Shown one piece after another: positions 1 to 8,086 of a DNA stretch of 16,135 nt; position 1 is the stretch's first letter, and the number at the start of each line of letters is the position of its first letter. Origin of the DNA: Caulobacter sp. B11 (GTDB lineage Bacteria; Pseudomonadota; Alphaproteobacteria; Caulobacterales; Caulobacteraceae). The stretch covers positions 1 to 16,135 of the forward strand of contig NZ_PEGG01000010.1 of the NCBI RefSeq assembly GCF_002737765.1, written 5' to 3'. The position numbers and the translations under genes were made by a program. The notes under the pieces were generated by a model, which saw only the letters and a program-made list of their open reading frames with translations, had not been told where the DNA came from and did not search any database.

Positions 1-87
1 GACTCTCGCTTCATCTCGGCCCGGACCGATGGCCTGTTCGCCGGACAGCGGCGACACTTGCAGTTGGGAATTCGCTGGGGTCGCTAG
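1..87 (+). CDS. C-terminal end of a gene entering from the left, unidentified, possibly an outer-membrane barrel protein
   Basis: Frame 1 is open from the first base to a TAG at 85-87, giving 28 residues and no start codon. Third codon positions are mostly G or C, as in the real genes here, so it is probably coding. The last residues (LQLGIRWGR, after a charged turn FAGQRRH) alternate hydrophobic and polar side chains and end near an aromatic residue, which resembles the last beta strand of an outer-membrane barrel. That identification is inference from a short piece; any protein tail is possible. The IS6 remnant starts about 25 bases after the stop, so the gene probably ends naturally. Confidence 0.4.
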   Translation, partial: DSRFISARTDGLFAGQRRHLQLGIRWGR

Positions 88-112
88 CCCGTAACAGCCG
101 AGAGCGGAGAGT

Positions 113-538
113 GGGCTTTGTCCGCCCAAATTCGCGGACGCCGTTTTCAGCCGCCAGCGTCGGACGATGAAGAGCTCTTTCCGACATTTTGACAGCTCCC
201 TCGCGGTGATCGGCCTCGTGGTCATGATGTACCGGCGCGATCCGCTATCGCTACTGAGGGTGGCGGACCTGTTGTTCGAGCGCGGCATCGACATTCGCCA
301 TGAGACGGTCAGGCTCTGGTGGAATCGGTTTGGAAGACACGCCCAAGAAGCCCAGATCGGCGCCCGCCACCGTCCACGCCCCCCTCAACCCGAAGCGCCA
401 CCGCGTCCGCCGCGAAATATTCAAGCCAAGACGCTCGGTCGCCCTGGCCGCGTGGCGCGCCATCATGGCCCAAAGGCCGGTCGGGTTTGGGTCTGCGGCA
501 TGTTGCCTGAGACAGGTTAGGGTTGGACTGACAGCACC
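113..538 (+). mobile_element. IS6-family insertion sequence, internally deleted (MITE-like remnant)
   Basis: The element contains the N-terminal and C-terminal parts of an IS6-type transposase with the middle missing. Candidate terminal inverted repeats are 113-130 (GGGCTTTGTCCGCCCAAA) and the reverse complement of 521-538 (GGTGCTGTCAGTCCAACC). They match at about 11 of 18 positions and share TGTC and CCAA. The left end lies 54 bases before the transposase start and the right end lies just after its C-terminal part, as in IS6-family elements. I see no clear 8-bp target duplication. The repeats are degenerate, so the boundaries are approximate. A full IS6-family element is about 0.8 kb; this one is about 430 bp. 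Confidence 0.6.
167..470 (+). pseudogene. IS6-family transposase, middle deleted and frameshifted
   Basis: Residues 1-56 from the ATG at 167 carry the N-terminal signature of alphaproteobacterial IS6 transposases: FRHFDSS, then VIGLVVMMY, PLSLLRVADLLFERGIDI and HETVRLWWNRFG. This is the zinc-finger/helix-turn-helix part. The homology stops near 334. From about 354, in the frame starting at 300, the sequence reads VHAPLNPKRH and then REIFKPRRSVALAAWRAIMA, the C-terminal end of the same family. About 150 residues between them, with all three catalytic acidic residues of the DDE domain, are gone, and the two parts are in different frames. It cannot make an active transposase. Confidence 0.75.
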
Positions 539-582
539 GTTACCGCTGATGCTGCAGAAATCGATCTTCTTGGGACGCCTCC

Positions 583-1299
583 GTGAACGACCATTCCGAT
601 CTGGCCGCGCTTGAAAAACTCAAGACTCGCATTCAAGGGCTGCGCGCCAAGACCACGGACAACGGCTGCACCGAAGGCGAAGCGCTTTCCGCCGCCGCCA
701 AGGTCGCCGAATTGCTCGATCGCCACGACCTGTCGCTGACCGACGTCGAGATCCGCGACGCGCCCTGTGAGCGGCGCGACTTCGAGACTCATCGCAACAA
801 GCGCATTCCGCTGGACGATTGCATCGGCGCCATCGCGAACTTCTGCGATTGCCGGGTCTGGCGCGAGAAGACCCCGGCGGGCGAGGCGCGATACGTCTTT
901 TTTGGCCTGCGCTCCGATATCGAAGTCGCGCACTACCTGACCGAATTGATCGATAGCGCGGTTCGGTCCGAGCTCGGCCGCTACAAGACCACCGCCGACT
1001 ATCGGCGGTTCCGCCACCAGGAGCGACACCTGGCGAACGCGTCCTTCGCCCTGGGAATGGTCGCGTCCATCGCTGACAAATTGACAGCGATGAAGGCCCG
1101 GCGCGACCAGGCCAACACCGGCGCCGGGCGTGATCTTGTCGTCCTCAAGGCGTCGGTCGTGGACGCTGAGCTGGACAAGCTCAAACTGACCATGACGACG
1201 GTGCGCCGCCCAACACGCAGGGTATCGCCAGTGGCCTACGACGCTGGCGACGCCGCAGGCGCGTCCTTGGCCCTGGATCCAGCGCTCCGGCAACCGTGA
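583..1299 (+). CDS. DUF2786 domain-containing hypothetical protein
   Basis: A 238-residue protein starting at GTG 583, with GGGACG about 5 bases upstream as a weak ribosome site. Residues about 5-50 fit the DUF2786 pattern: a helix with LEKLKTRIQGLRAKTTDNGCT, then EGEALSAAAKVAELLDRHDLS. The rest (IPLDDCIGAIANFCDCRVW, YVFFGLRSDIEVAHYLTELI) fits the DUF7168-type domain that often follows it. No signal peptide or membrane segment is seen, so it is probably cytoplasmic. The biochemical function of this family is unknown; members are frequent in phages and other mobile DNA as well as in chromosomes. It starts 45 bases after the IS6 remnant, so its original promoter may have been displaced. A long open frame on the opposite strand (517-1293) is its shadow. 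Confidence 0.75.
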   Translation: MNDHSDLAALEKLKTRIQGLRAKTTDNGCTEGEALSAAAKVAELLDRHDLSLTDVEIRDAPCERRDFETHRNKRIPLDDCIGAIANFCDCRVWREKTPAGEARYVFFGLRSDIEVAHYLTELIDSAVRSELGRYKTTADYRRFRHQERHLANASFALGMVASIADKLTAMKARRDQANTGAGRDLVVLKASVVDAELDKLKLTMTTVRRPTRRVSPVAYDAGDAAGASLALDPALRQP

Positions 1300-1328
1300 C
1301 CTCTCATAGCCATCTCCGGAACGGCCGC

Positions 1329-1364
1329 CTTGGCCGAGCGACGCGCCGTTGGCGCGCGGCCAAG
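1329..1364 (+). terminator. Strong bulged hairpin after the DUF2786 gene, possible terminator
   Basis: The outer stem CTTGGCCG (1329-1336) pairs perfectly with CGGCCAAG (1357-1364). The inner stem CGCGCC (1342-1347) pairs with GGCGCG (1351-1356) around a GTT loop. The only irregularity is a five-base bulge at 1337-1341. The hairpin begins 30 bases after the stop codon, where a terminator would sit, but no T run follows, so intrinsic termination is uncertain. Confidence 0.45.
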
Positions 1365-1651
1365 CCGCATCTGGCGATGAACGCCATTTTCCAAATCAAC
1401 TTGCTCGGGCGCGGGCGCCGTGACGTGCTTGTCCTGGCGGATCAGCCGATGATCTGTTCTTCCGTGGACGCTGATCGCTTCAGTCGTCGGCGGCTTCCCT
1501 CCCCCGTCAGAACAACGCGGATCGGGCGCCGCCAGAACGAGACGGCTTCGGTTACGGGCATTGAAGGCCTATCTAGCCAAGCCAGGACTCCGCCGCCCTC
1601 TCGACACAGGGGAAAGCGCACGCGGACCGCGTGATGCAGCAAAGGAACAGG
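1365..1651. other. Intergenic region upstream of the export operon
   Basis: No convincing gene was found in the 352 bases between 1299 and 1652. An open frame from 1296 has low-complexity, arginine-rich composition and no recognisable domain. It must contain the promoter of the export operon, but I cannot point to a good -35/-10 pair. A short inverted repeat, GATCA-5-TGATC at 1441-1455, could be a regulator site; this is weak. Confidence 0.4.
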
Positions 1652-2722
1652 ATGCGAGCGACTTCAAGACCGGTTCTTTTCCTCGCGGCGGCGGTTCTGG
1701 CCGTCGCCGTGACGGCTTGGGTCGTGGTGTCGCGACGGCCGGCGGAGGTCACGGTTCTGCAGATCAGGCCCGAGACCGTCGAGCAGGCGCTGTCTGTCGT
1801 CGGCCGTGTCCGTCCGACGCAGCTCATCCAGGTTTCATCGCCCAATCCCGGCCAGGTCGTTCGCCTGCTTCACGACGACGGCGACCGGGTCGCGGCGGAC
1901 GATCCGCTGGCGGTTATCCTGGCGACCGTGGAACAGGCCCAGACCGAGGTCGATGTCGCGCGCGAGCGGGCAGCGCAGGCCGCGGCGACGGAAGCCCAGC
2001 TCAACTATCAGCGCACCCGTATCCTGCACGACCGTGGCTTCGCCGCCAAGGCGGCGCTAGACGCCGCGCGCGCAAGCCTGGACACGGCGAAGGCCAATGT
2101 GGCGGCCGCCTCCGCCTCGGTGCGCGCCTCGGCGGAGCGGGCGCGGGAGTTCATCATTCGCGCGCCCATGGCCGGGGTGGTGCTGGTTCGGCCCATCGAC
2201 AATGGCCAAGTCGTCGCGGCGGGCCAAACCCTTTTTGAGCTGGGCTCCGCGACGGGCATCGAGATCCGCGCCGAGGTGGAGGAAGCCTACGCCGATACAC
2301 TGAGGCCCGGTCAAATGGCCCGCGCCGCCCTGTCAGGGTCGGCGGATATCTTTCAGGCTCGTGTGACCGAGGTTTCGCCCAGGGTCGATTCCAGCACGGG
2401 GGCGCGCACGGTGCGGTTGGCGGCCGATGGCGCTCAGGGCCTTTCGCCCGGCCGCTCGGTTGACGTGACCATCGTCGCTCAGCGACGCAAGGCCGTGGTC
2501 GTGCCGCGTAGCGCCGTTCTGGACGCGACCGCCGCCCCCAAGGTCTATGTGGTGGACGCCAAGGCCATCGTACGGGTTCGGCCAATCACCGTGGCGCGTT
2601 GGCCCTCGGTCAACGCGATCGTTGAAAGCGGTCTTCAAGTCGGGGACCGGGTGGTGCTCGAGCCCGGCGCGACAAGGCCCGGGGCCCGTATCCGCCCCGT
2701 GGCCGCGAAGTCGGGCCGCTGA
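1652..2722 (+). CDS. HlyD/MacA-family periplasmic adaptor of an ABC export system
   Basis: A membrane-fusion protein that would link the inner-membrane ABC permease to an outer-membrane channel. From M1652 it has one N-terminal membrane anchor (about residues 7-27, LFLAAAVLAVAVTAWVVV). A first lipoyl half follows (VSSPNPGQVVRLLHDDGDRV), then an alanine-rich coiled-coil hairpin (about 90-165) and the second lipoyl half (IRAPMAGVVLVRPIDNGQVV). The beta-barrel and membrane-proximal domains come last (VVVPRSAVLD, VGDRVVLEPG). Length is 356 residues, normal for MacA/DevB-type adaptors. Upstream starts exist at GTG 1631 and ATG 1634, but AAAGGA at 1641-1646 is well placed for ATG 1652, so that start is preferred. 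The next gene begins 5 bases after the stop. No TolC gene is present in the window. Confidence 0.85.
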   Translation: MRATSRPVLFLAAAVLAVAVTAWVVVSRRPAEVTVLQIRPETVEQALSVVGRVRPTQLIQVSSPNPGQVVRLLHDDGDRVAADDPLAVILATVEQAQTEVDVARERAAQAAATEAQLNYQRTRILHDRGFAAKAALDAARASLDTAKANVAAASASVRASAERAREFIIRAPMAGVVLVRPIDNGQVVAAGQTLFELGSATGIEIRAEVEEAYADTLRPGQMARAALSGSADIFQARVTEVSPRVDSSTGARTVRLAADGAQGLSPGRSVDVTIVAQRRKAVVVPRSAVLDATAAPKVYVVDAKAIVRVRPITVARWPSVNAIVESGLQVGDRVVLEPGATRPGARIRPVAAKSGR

Positions 2723-2726
2723 GGCC

Positions 2727-3928
2727 GTGTTCGCTCTGAAGGTCGCGCGGCGGTATATGCTTTCCAATCCCTCACAGACCCTTTTGCTGATCGCGGGGGT
2801 CGCCCTTGGGGTGACGATCTTCGTGTTCATCACCGCCTTGATCGCCGGCCTCGCCGTGCGCCTGACCGAGCAGGTGACGGGCAACAGCGCCCACATCAGC
2901 CTTCAGCCCGCCACGCGTGTGGCGCGGGTCCTGGCGGGACCTGACCTGCCGGTGGAGTCCGTCGCCCTGGTGTCGACCTTCCAGCGCCAGCAGATCCGCG
3001 ACTGGCCAATGGCCGTCGAACTTCTGCGCGCCAATCCGGCGGTATCGGCGATCAGCATCCAGATTTCCGGCAGCGCCTTTCTGGTCAAGAGCCAGGCCGT
3101 CGCGCCCGTGTCGGTGATCGGGTTGGAGCCGCAGGGGATCGACGCCATCTCGCGGATCACCCCGAACATCATCGATGGCGACGGCGATCTGGGGGCGGAC
3201 GGGCTGTTGATCGGGGTCCGCATGGCCGAGGATCTGGGCTTGAGCGCCGGCCAGTCCGTTCTGCTGCGGACCGAACGGGGCGTGGACCGGCAACTGACCG
3301 TGAGGGGCGTGTTCCGCACCGGCCTGCAGAGCCTGGACGAGCGCGTCGCGTTCCTGTCCTTGCAGACCGCGCGACCCTTGTTCGACCTGCCGGAAGGGGT
3401 CACCAACATCGAGGTCAAGCTGAAGAACCCCGACGACGCCCGCGCCACGGCCCGCTTCCTGGGCGACGCCACCGGCCTGCGCGCGACGCCCTGGCAGGAG
3501 AAGAACCTGAGCCTGGAAGATGCTCTGCGGGCTCAGGGTCAGACCGGCACGATGATCCAGGCCTTCTCGCTGGTCTCGATCATCATCGGGGTGGCCAGCG
3601 CCCTTGTTCTGTCGGCCTACAGGCGGCGCGGAGAGGTCGGAATCATGCGCGCCTTCGGCGTGCCGGGCGGCTTCATCCTGTGGGTCTTTCTGATTCAGGG
3701 CCTGCTGATCGGTCTGATTGGCGCCTTGATCGGCTGCGCCACCGGATACGGCCTGTGTGTCTGGTTGGAGGGGATCACCAAGGCCGACGGCTCCTCGATC
3801 CTGCCGATCGCCCCGCAACAGGGCGGCTATGTCGCCGCTCTGGTCCTGACCACGCTGGGCGCCGTGATCGCCTCGATTCTGCCAGCCCGCTCGGCGTCGA
3901 AGATCGATCCGCTGGAGGCTATTCAGCA

Positions 3929-3932
<4 letters not shown>
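2727..3932 (+). CDS. FtsX/MacB-like ABC transporter permease
   Basis: The membrane subunit of the export system, 401 residues from GTG 2727 (MFALKVARRYMLSNPSQT). TM1 is about residues 17-44 and starts the MacB periplasmic core domain. A large periplasmic domain follows (about 45-275; ISIQISGSAFLVKS, VIGLEPQGIDAISRI). The C-terminal FtsX domain has three membrane segments (from AFSLVSIIIGVASALVLSAY; ILWVFLIQGLLIGLIGALIG; YVAALVLTTLGAVIASILP) and the typical ending PARSASKIDPLEAIQQ. The cytoplasmic motif YRRRGEVGIMRAFG is typical of LolC/E and MacB permeases. Stop and next start overlap as ATGA, so translation is probably coupled. The substrate cannot be told from sequence; with a separate ATPase, the layout resembles DevBCA or LolCDE-like exporters. 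Confidence 0.85.
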
Positions 3933-4637
<705 letters not shown>

Positions 4638-4704
4638 GGGCCGGGTTGGGGGCCGAGCCGCCGACTGTACGGAGGGTCGTCCTCCACAAAGCTGGGAACC
4701 ACCC

Positions 4705-4738
4705 TTTATTGATAAACAGAAAATCGATTATCGATAAA
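4705..4738. repeat. Paired AT-rich palindromes between convergent genes
   Basis: TTATTGATAAA (4706-4716) and TTATCGATAAA (4728-4738) are 10/11 identical direct repeats starting 22 bp apart. Each is a near or perfect palindrome (TTATCGATAA). Because each is palindromic they also form an 11-bp inverted repeat (4705-4715 with 4728-4738) around a 12-base loop. They are strikingly AT-rich for this DNA. They lie between the 3' ends of the ATPase and hydrolase genes, so they could be a bidirectional transcription stop or a paired operator left from a lost promoter. Confidence 0.55.
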
Positions 4739-4752
4739 GAGTGTGCGCCCCT

Positions 4753-4780
4753 GGTTCCTCATCCCCGGTTCCTCATCACC
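4753..4780. repeat. 14-bp tandem duplication at the hydrolase stop codon
   Basis: GGTTCCTCATCCCC (4753-4766) is followed at once by GGTTCCTCATCACC (4767-4780), 13/14 identical. The second copy contains the natural stop codon of the minus-strand hydrolase (4776-4778). It is probably a small slippage duplication without function. Confidence 0.6.
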
Positions 4781-6238
4781 CCAGCTTGAACCTCGGCGCC
4801 GGGAGGGCCAGGCGGGTATCGGCCACTGTCTCGCCGCGGAAAAACCGCACCAGCAGGCCCTGCACCTCGGGATGGGCCTCGAAGACATTGTGGCCGGCGT
4901 TCTCGACGACCACCCGGGACTTGCGTCGGAACTGGCCGCCACCTCGTCCTGCTCGGACATCGGCGTGCGGCCGTCCAGCGTACCGGCCAAAAGCAGCGCG
5001 GGATGATCAATACGCAGCGGCGCGCGGAAGGCGGGGCCCAGATCGACGCCCGGAACCGCGCCCAGCAGCTGCGGCATCGGGAAGTTCAGCGCTTCGCCCA
5101 GCACGGCGGTCCTCGCTTCGCGCCGCACCAGGGCCAGCCGGCCCGGCGAGATCCCCGACGCCAGATCGGTGGCCTCGGGCATGCCGGCGATGCCGAGCAG
5201 GTTGGCGAATTCACCCATGAAGGGCTTCAGCACGTCCGTCTGCCCCGTATCGAGCGCCAGATAGAGTCCCGGCAGCATGACCAGGGTCTGCGGATTGGCG
5301 ATCAGCCCGCCCGTCATGAGCTGGATGGCGAAGCCGCCAATGCGCAGCTCGATCGGCGCGCCGTTCAGCGTCGCGGTCATCCTCACCGGCGCCGCCTCCA
5401 GCTTGGCGTGCACGCGCCGCATCAGGGCCGACAGGTCGGGGATCGCCGCGCGGACGGCGGGGTCGGCGTCCAGCAGGCCGTCCACCTGGCGCAGCAGGGC
5501 GTCGATCGCGGCGGGCCGCTTCACCGTCTGGTCCTGGCCCTCCAGGCTGGCCAGGGCCACGCGATTCACCCGGTCGCCGTGCCGCCTGAGCATGCTCAGC
5601 GCCAGGTGCGTGCCATAGCTGATGCCCCAGAGATCGACCTTTTCCGCGCCCAGGTGGCGTCGCAGGTCGTCAATGTCGTCGGCGTTCTGTTCGGTATTGT
5701 AGCCGGTCATGGCCACGCCGGCCTTGGTCCAGTCGGCCCAGGCGCTCTGGAAGTCCTCGCGGAAATAGGCGGTCAGACCCGCTTGGGTATATTCCGGCGG
5801 CGGGCGAGTCGAGGGCGGCCGCTCGGGGATGTGGTTGGACAGGCCCGTACCGCGCTGGTCAAAGGCGATGACGTCGGCCACCTCGCACAAGGCCATCATG
5901 ATCGGAAAGCGCGGTCCTGACAGCGCGCGTGTCGCCGTGCCGCCGGGGCCGCCGGCCAGATAGACGATCGGCGGGCCCGGCTTGGCCGCGGTCGAGGCGA
6001 AGCGGACATAGCTCAGCCGGATCGTCCGGGAGCGGGGATCGCGACGGTCCTCGGGGACGTCGAGGAAGCCCCGCTCGGCGTCGGTGTCCTGGCCCTGCCA
6101 GCCCTTGAATCGGAAGGGACCGGGCTGGGCCGGAGAGGCCGGCGGCGGGGGCGCCGAGGCCTGGGCGAAGGCCAGGGCCGGAAAGGCGAGGCCGGCGGCG
6201 GCGAGCAGGGCGCGGCGATGAAGCGAGGTATGGGTCAT
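4776..6238 (-). CDS. Exported S33-type alpha/beta hydrolase (aminopeptidase-like), frameshifted near its end
   Basis: The protein starts at ATG 6238 (MTHTSLHRRALLAAAGLAFP) with a signal peptide carrying twin arginines and ending near ALAFAQA, so it is probably periplasmic. Motifs of the proline iminopeptidase/tripeptidyl aminopeptidase group are clear: oxyanion-hole GGPGG (about 96-100), DQRGTGLS (127-134) and nucleophile elbow GISYG with Ser207. The acidic-residue region is LLLAGTLDGRTP. After EQDEVAA the frame is lost. One extra G at 4934-4935 on the plus strand gives QFRRKSRVVVENAGHNVFEAHPEV with the catalytic His, and a stop at 4776-4778, about 487 residues. As written, translation continues in the wrong frame to 4706 and lacks the His. 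It diverges from the LytTR regulator at 6350. The substrate is unknown. Confidence 0.8.
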
Positions 6239-6280
6239 GCCGACAGCTGAGCCGTCCGCGGCGCCGTCGGCCACCCAGCT

Positions 6281-6332
6281 TCGGTCAACGGCGCCCAGCC
6301 ATCGGCGAACGGTGGCGCATCTCGGCGAGCGG
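6281..6332 (+). promoter_or_regulatory. Three phased direct repeats, putative LytTR operator
   Basis: In the 111-base divergent spacer, TCGGTCAACGG (6281), TCGGCGAACGG (6302) and TCGGCGAGCGG (6322) are 8-10 of 11 identical to one another. They start 21 and 20 bp apart, two helical turns. LytTR proteins typically bind pairs of short direct repeats spaced about 21-22 bp, and the gene that follows encodes a LytTR protein. Autoregulation and control of the hydrolase are therefore plausible. The role is inference, and in GC-rich DNA some similarity is expected by chance. Confidence 0.45.
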
Positions 6333-6349
6333 CGCCCTAAGGTGGGGCC

Positions 6350-7786
6350 ATGTGGCGACTCTTGTTTCTCGGCCTGCTCCTGACGGGCTTCACGACCCTG
6401 GCCCAGGCCCGGGACCTGTCATGGCAAGCCTGCGAAGGCGCGGTCGGTCCGGCCGGTCCGGTGCTGAGCGACTGCCGGCCGATCCAGGGTGTCGTCGATC
6501 CCCAGGGCCGGGAACTGTGGATCCGCTCCACGATCGGTGCGCCCGGCGACACCCGGCCCCGCGCCCTTTACCTGGCGGGAGTCGCCTCGTCCGAGGCCTG
6601 GCTAAACGGCCGGCGCCTGGGCGTCAACGGACGGCCCGGCGCGCTGGCGCGGAACGAAATCCCCGGGCGATACCAGACGGTCTTGCCGATCCCCGAGACG
6701 ATCTGGCGGCCTGGCGAGAATAGGCTCGTGCTGCACCTGTCCTCCTTCCATGGCGGGCTGCGGTTCGCCGCCCCGATGAGCGCCCTGGTCGTGGCGCCCT
6801 ATCCCTATCCGCAGCGCATCGCCCTGTTGGCGCTGACCTTCGTGGCGACCGGCGCCCTGCTGGCCGCGGCGTTCGGCTTCGGCGTCATCCACGCCTTGCG
6901 GCGGACGGGGTCCAGCCTCGTCCTGGCCGCCATGGCCGCGGTCGCGGCCCTGCAGGCCATCGTGGAGAGCCTGCGGTCGCTGTTTGACTATCCCTATCCC
7001 CTGCATGCCTGGCGGATGAGCGCGATCTGGCTTTTGGCGGCCACCTTCGCGGTCCTTCTGGTGAGCTATGTCGTCACCCGGTTCCTGCCCAGGGCGCGCG
7101 GCCTGATGATCGGCTTGGCCCTGGGCGGGGTCGGCGCCACGGCCCTGCTTCCGGGGTTCGACATCAAGACAGCCTGGGCGCTGATCCTCGGGGTGGCCCT
7201 CGCCGCTCTGCCGGCCGCGGCGGGCGTGCGCGATCGCCGCCCCGGCGCGCGGCTGACCCTCGCCTATCTGGCCGTCTTCCTGGCTCTGGCCGTCGGATTC
7301 CCCGAATGGCTGGCCGACTTCTCCTACTTCCTGCTGGCCGCGGCCCTGGTGCTGCCGCTGCTGGTGGTCGAGGTGGTGAGGCTCGGCCGCGACGACCGCG
7401 GCCGCGAGGACGCCCTAACCCGCGCCGCCAGCCAGCCTGACCGCCTGACCGTGGCTTCGGCTCGCGGCGTCGAACTGGTGGCGATCGCGGAGATCCTGGC
7501 CGTGGTGGGGGCCGATGACTATGTCGAACTGCGGCTGGTTGGCGGCCGCAGCCTGCTGCACGCCGCGCGCCTCGACGGGCTGGCGACCCAACTGCCGAGC
7601 GGCTTCCTGCGGGTCCACCGGTCGGTGATCGCCAACCTGGCGCATGTGCAGCGTCTGGAGCGCGACGGCGACCGCTGGCGGCTGCATCTGAGCGAGGGGG
7701 CGCCCCTGCCCGTCAGCCGGTCGCGCCAGCCCGCCGTTCGCGGGGCCCTGGGCGGCCCTCCCGCCGTTGGGGCGACGTCGGCCTAG
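6350..7786 (+). CDS. Membrane-tethered LytTR-family transcriptional regulator with extracytoplasmic sensor domain
   Basis: A 478-residue protein from ATG 6350, with AAGGTGG at 6339-6345 as ribosome site. It has an N-terminal signal sequence (LLFLGLLLTGFTTLAQA). A jelly-roll-like extracytoplasmic domain follows (about 25-150; LYLAGVASSEAWLNGRRLG, WRPGENRLVLHLSS), resembling sugar-binding-like sensor domains. About seven to eight hydrophobic segments occupy roughly 155-350. The C-terminal LytTR DNA-binding domain is about 370-475 (VELVAIAEILAVVGADDYVEL, GFLRVHRSVIANLAHVQRL, PVSRSRQPAVRGAL). There is no receiver domain, so the signal is probably sensed through the membrane part. It is divergent from the exported hydrolase, a likely target. 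Repeats upstream look like its own binding sites. Confidence 0.85.
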   Translation: MWRLLFLGLLLTGFTTLAQARDLSWQACEGAVGPAGPVLSDCRPIQGVVDPQGRELWIRSTIGAPGDTRPRALYLAGVASSEAWLNGRRLGVNGRPGALARNEIPGRYQTVLPIPETIWRPGENRLVLHLSSFHGGLRFAAPMSALVVAPYPYPQRIALLALTFVATGALLAAAFGFGVIHALRRTGSSLVLAAMAAVAALQAIVESLRSLFDYPYPLHAWRMSAIWLLAATFAVLLVSYVVTRFLPRARGLMIGLALGGVGATALLPGFDIKTAWALILGVALAALPAAAGVRDRRPGARLTLAYLAVFLALAVGFPEWLADFSYFLLAAALVLPLLVVEVVRLGRDDRGREDALTRAASQPDRLTVASARGVELVAIAEILAVVGADDYVELRLVGGRSLLHAARLDGLATQLPSGFLRVHRSVIANLAHVQRLERDGDRWRLHLSEGAPLPVSRSRQPAVRGALGGPPAVGATSA

Positions 7787-7787
7787 C

Positions 7788-7877
7788 GCCGTCACCGGCT
7801 CGACTGTCCGCAGAATGTCGCGGGTTCTCTTCAGCCGTCATGCCGCCGGCGCCCGCCTTCGACAAGCCGGTGACGGC
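7788..7877. repeat. Perfect 13-bp inverted repeat flanking the pseudogene junction
   Basis: GCCGTCACCGGCT (7788-7800, two bases after the LytTR stop) is the exact reverse complement of AGCCGGTGACGGC (7865-7877, inside the PEP mutase remnant). The loop is 64 bases. It could be a hairpin ending the LytTR transcript, or a scar of the event that removed the front of the next gene. Confidence 0.5.
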
Positions 7878-8086
7878 CAACCTGGCCAATGGCGGCCTGG
7901 CCCCCATGGTCAAGGGTGACGATCTGGCCGATATAGGCTTCGCCTTCGCCCTCTATCCGTCCCTGAACCATGGAACAGGCCCTGATCCGCCTGCGGGACA
8001 ATGGCGACGGCGAGCCGGCCGACCTGCCCATGTTCGACGTCGAGGACGTCTGGGCGTTCGAAAAGAAATGGGGAGGTCAGCAGTGA
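7840..8086 (+). pseudogene. C-terminal remnant of an isocitrate lyase/PEP mutase-family enzyme
   Basis: From about 7858 the sequence reads FDKPVTANLANGGLAPMVKG and then DLADIGFAFALYPS. This matches the C-terminal third of the PEP mutase/methylisocitrate lyase/oxaloacetate decarboxylase family (typically 'P-x-xANMVEGGxTP...ELxxLGFxxxIYP'). The match then moves to another frame near 7965, continuing TMEQALIRLRDNGDGEPAD, PMFDVEDVWAFEKKWGGQQ and a TGA at 8084-8086. Roughly 180-200 N-terminal residues, including the active site, are absent; the intact LytTR gene occupies the space before it. The end overlaps the alcohol dehydrogenase start by four bases (GTGA), showing it was once the preceding gene of the same operon. 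It is a real decayed gene, not just a sequencing slip. Confidence 0.7.

Noticed and set aside
517-1293. Long minus-strand open frame opposite the DUF2786 gene
   Set aside because: It has no domain features. The plus-strand protein has the DUF2786 pattern and a normal composition; the minus frame is a GC-bias shadow.
1296-1634. A 112-codon open frame overlapping the end of the DUF2786 gene
   Set aside because: Arg-rich and low in structure, with no ribosome site or family resemblance. It also runs through the bulged hairpin.
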